In this document: one piece after another, positions 61,258 through 64,000 of the stretch
Layout of the letters: each line of letters begins with the position of its first letter
Position numbering within the stretch: position 1 is the stretch's first letter
From: Chelydra serpentina
Lineage: Eukaryota; Chordata; Testudines; Chelydridae
Reading direction: 5' to 3'
Assembly (NCBI GenBank): GCA_037349315.1
Contig: JBAIAC010000018.1
Location: 2,790,001 to 2,854,000 of the forward strand
DNA length: 64,000 nucleotides
Position numbers and translations under genes: made by a program
The notes under the pieces: generated by a model
Seen by the model: the letters and a program-made list of their open reading frames with translations, nothing else
Told to the model about the DNA's origin: nothing
Databases searched by the model: none

Positions 61258-63398
61258 ATTTATAGCTTTACTATCCAGTCTGAGAACCAGGCAAAGGATA
61301 GCTATGCTGTTCCAAAACCAGAGCAGGAATCAGACACTGACTGAGAGAGTCAGTCTGGTCAGTTTCCCCCTTTGCATTGACTCAGCTGTACTAGTTGGTG
61401 CATTGGATGGAAGGTTAGTGCCTTGAGCCAACGATGTGCCTTCACCCTACCTGTCTGCATGGGAAGGAGAGTAGTGAAGACTTCTCTCCCTTCTGTATAG
61501 GCGATGTGGGTAATGTGAATAAGGAGGCTTTGTTACAACCCCTACTCTCATGTATAGGCATGTAAGATGGGTTCATAATTGAGCCCAAAGTTAGATAAAA
61601 GTTCGATACCCAAAGAAATTGATATAAACTCTTCAGAGGGAAAAATATTTTTAAAAAATTTGCATTCCAAAATAGGAGATCAAGGAATGGCACCATCTAA
61701 CAATATTTCAGTCTCAGATGGAATCTAGCTCAAATTCCTGGAGGGAAAGCAAGGATAAGAAATCCGTGACTCTTTAAAAATACACAGTGCAATATTTAGA
61801 AAATATTCAGAAGCAGGGGACGTAGTAATAGACTAGAGAGAAAATTCTACTTGCAGTGTCATCTGTTGAAAATTGTAGCAGTCCTCTGAGATGAATGCAG
61901 AATCTTGCTGTTTGCAATTATTGGAGCAGGAGAAATACTTGGGTGGGAATGCAAAAAAGGTGTTTGGCTGTTCCACTGCCTTTTCCCCACTGTCTGTGAA
62001 TCTTCAATGCATAAATGTTTGTGAATTTCACACAGGAAAAAACAATTTTCACACCTGTGTAGAGAGCTAGCACAGGGCCTGTGCACCAGTTAAATCCCAT
62101 TGAAGCTGTCATAATTCATAAACATAAAACCCTGTTTGCAAAGTATTTTAGAACAAAATAAATGGTTAATTCATCAAGTAACTCATTCATTCAGAATGAA
62201 TTTTACCAGCTCTGGCAATTAGTTTTAAAGTTGTCTTTTTTTTTTCTTTAAAAGCAAATATCCCCAAGAACTCAAGCCTTGACTAATTTTATTAGTCAAT
62301 AAAGTCATTAAAATGTGAAAAAAATAAGGCAGTAACATAAAACTGGTAGTGGTAGAAAATACTAATCTGAATAGTCTCAGAATAAATTAATGTAGGATTA
62401 TAGTGATTATTATGAATGAGGAAAAATGACTCCATATTATGGCACATATCTGCACACTTCACCACCCCTACCCTCATGTCTTCCCAGTCACATTTGTTTA
62501 GTTTACTGATAAAAAGCAAGTTTCTACCATTCCTAGCACTGTAGAGCCCATCTATCTGTGGAAGAGCAAGCTGTATTTTATTCTTCCTCATAAATCATTT
62601 ACAGAATTGTCTTCTAAATTCTGATTCAGAATTTGCTATTGTTAGTGATGATGTATGAAGCAGAAGGGGCACAGTTTGTTTTTCAGATAGCAGATTAAGC
62701 GTGCATTGCTGGCAATTAGAAAAATAGTGTTTTGAAGTTGTAAACTGAGCAAATGTGATACTGCAGACATTGATGGAGAATAAATATGCAACACAAGGCT
62801 GTAATGTTTACAGTCATTTTTGTGTGCATGCCCACACTTTAAAAAGGAGGATGTTTTTAAAAACAAGAAACAACAGTGAGGATAAATATCTTACAGTGGA
62901 TTGGCAACCTGTCTTTTCCATATAAGGTCCCAAGTGTGCTGTAGAAGTGTTGTGTTAAGTAACAATATAAAACGTTTGTTCTTGCCAGTGTAAATGGGAC
63001 TAAGCCATGTTTTAATAGTGTTCCCAAATCTTGCAACAGTTGTGCAAAGTTGAAGGCACAATTTAGGAACATGGTTGAAACACTATTTAATCTCGACAAC
63101 CGTTGCTCTTCACAGTTTTAACCGTGTCAGGACATTACTCGGTTGCAAAAGGATCTTCTAGCTCAGTAGCTTTATAATGTAGAACATAAGTCTGTTTTCA
63201 TTTGGTTTGGTTTGGTTTCAAATTAATCCCTTTTCTAAAATAATTTGAATGTTATTACAAACTTAGTTAAATATCTCAGCTATTATCCTAATAACCACAG
63301 TAAAACAGAGAGAACTTTGAGAAATCTCTTCACATAGAGAAAATCAAGGAGGCTGTTAAACCAGTGCAGTCCTATAAATGACCAGTTCCTTTACATGC

Positions 63399-63426
63399 AC
63401 CACCACCCCACCACCACCACCACACC
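63399..63426. repeat. (CAC)n microsatellite, interrupted
   Basis: Repeats of cac/cca with one cccc interruption. Confidence 0.9.
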
Positions 63427-63528
63427 ATGCAGAAGGGACAAAATCCACAAAACAAGCCTAATGACTTCACTTGCTGGAGAAAGGTAATTAGGTAGGGCAA
63501 TTGGCCTCCTCCCCCAAATAGTTTTGAC

Positions 63529-63614
63529 TAGTGCTGTTGATTAATCGCAGTTAATTCACATGAGTAACTCAAAAATTAATCGTGATTAAAAAAATTAATC
63601 GCTTGACAGCTCTA
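63529..63614. mobile_element. hAT-like MITE, 86 bp, attaatcg-rich
   Basis: Ends tagtgctgt and (inverted) tagagctgt. The exact 8-mer gttttgac is at 63521-63528 and 63615-63622. The body consists of gattaatcg/attaatcgc units in both orientations, matching a very common small repeat of turtles. Confidence 0.9.
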
Positions 63615-64000
63615 GTTTTGACTCCTAAAAGATCCACGTAGCAGACAGACTATGTAGGAAAGGGAAACCTGGCTAGGAAGAGAAGTTGCATTAAGTGATA
63701 TTCCCTTCCACCACATGAATCTTAAGCAGTAAAACATGAAGGTAGTTAATCTGGCTGCGTGTTCTGTAGACATTAGGCCACAGAGAACACCATGGTCTAG
63801 CCAGTCAGTGACAGAATTGTTACTGGCTCAGTCATGCTGACCTGGCTGGAGGGAGAGTGCTTCCACAAAGCTGAACAAATGCTGGGGGGCTGAGATTTTT
63901 ACCAGATGGCTCTCTGCTCTTCTGTATGGTTTTATGGTGCCACCTCCTGCCAACTCCATACAGCCAGCATCAGAAGGGAGAGGTTTCTCACATAATCGAA

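Overview
The window is intronic DNA from a vertebrate nuclear genome. It carries three short coding exons, all on the + strand, of the glutamate receptor delta-2 gene (GRID2, protein GluD2). The exons lie at 30791-30844 (18 codons), 40761-40934 (58 codons) and 54978-55139 (54 codons). Each has an AG acceptor and GT donor, each is in phase 0, and joined in order they give 130 contiguous residues of the extracellular amino-terminal domain. The rest is one partial upstream intron (1-30790), two complete introns (30845-40760, 9,916 bp; 40935-54977, 14,043 bp) and one partial downstream intron (55140-64000). I found no other protein gene, no rRNA or tRNA gene and no CRISPR array.

The repeats point to a turtle. 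The LINEs are of the CR1 class. There are many small hAT-like elements of types I know from chelonian genomes, for example the TAGGGTGACCAG...CTGGTCACCCTA element, and solo LTRs opening TGT. There are no mammalian Alu or L1 copies. The assignment rests on recognising repeat families by eye, so it is an inference.

Layout. 1-9 kb: old MIR and hairpin repeats, an LTR-like repeat, (GT)n and (TC)n(AC)n tracts, and an 83-bp sequence present twice 4.4 kb apart. 12-13.9 kb: a retroelement-like repeat split by a GC-rich hAT-like element. 16.5-17.5 kb: a DNA element with a GC-rich core. 19.8-26.2 kb: two hAT-like elements of one family (203 and 780 bp, the larger with a 75-bp minisatellite), an ERV-type solo LTR and two further TIR elements. 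27.4-29.1 kb: a 5'-truncated CR1. 34.7-35.6 kb: a solo LTR. 37.2-37.9 kb: a fold-back transposon inside a hairpin-shaped repeat. 42-43.8 kb: a decayed + strand CR1. 44-47.9 kb: a - strand CR1 broken by three later insertions, one flanked by a 90-bp direct duplication. 48-64 kb: further hAT-like elements, a solo LTR, an older CR1 and microsatellites.

The most distinctive signals are the 438-bp fold-back element with about 110-bp terminal inverted repeats; the 90-bp duplication around an LTR-like insertion; eight hAT-like insertions with readable 8-bp target duplications, seven of them exact; and a weak GRID2 donor (gtgcct) with a better in-frame alternative 42 nt downstream that would add 14 codons. 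I found no clear new gene system.
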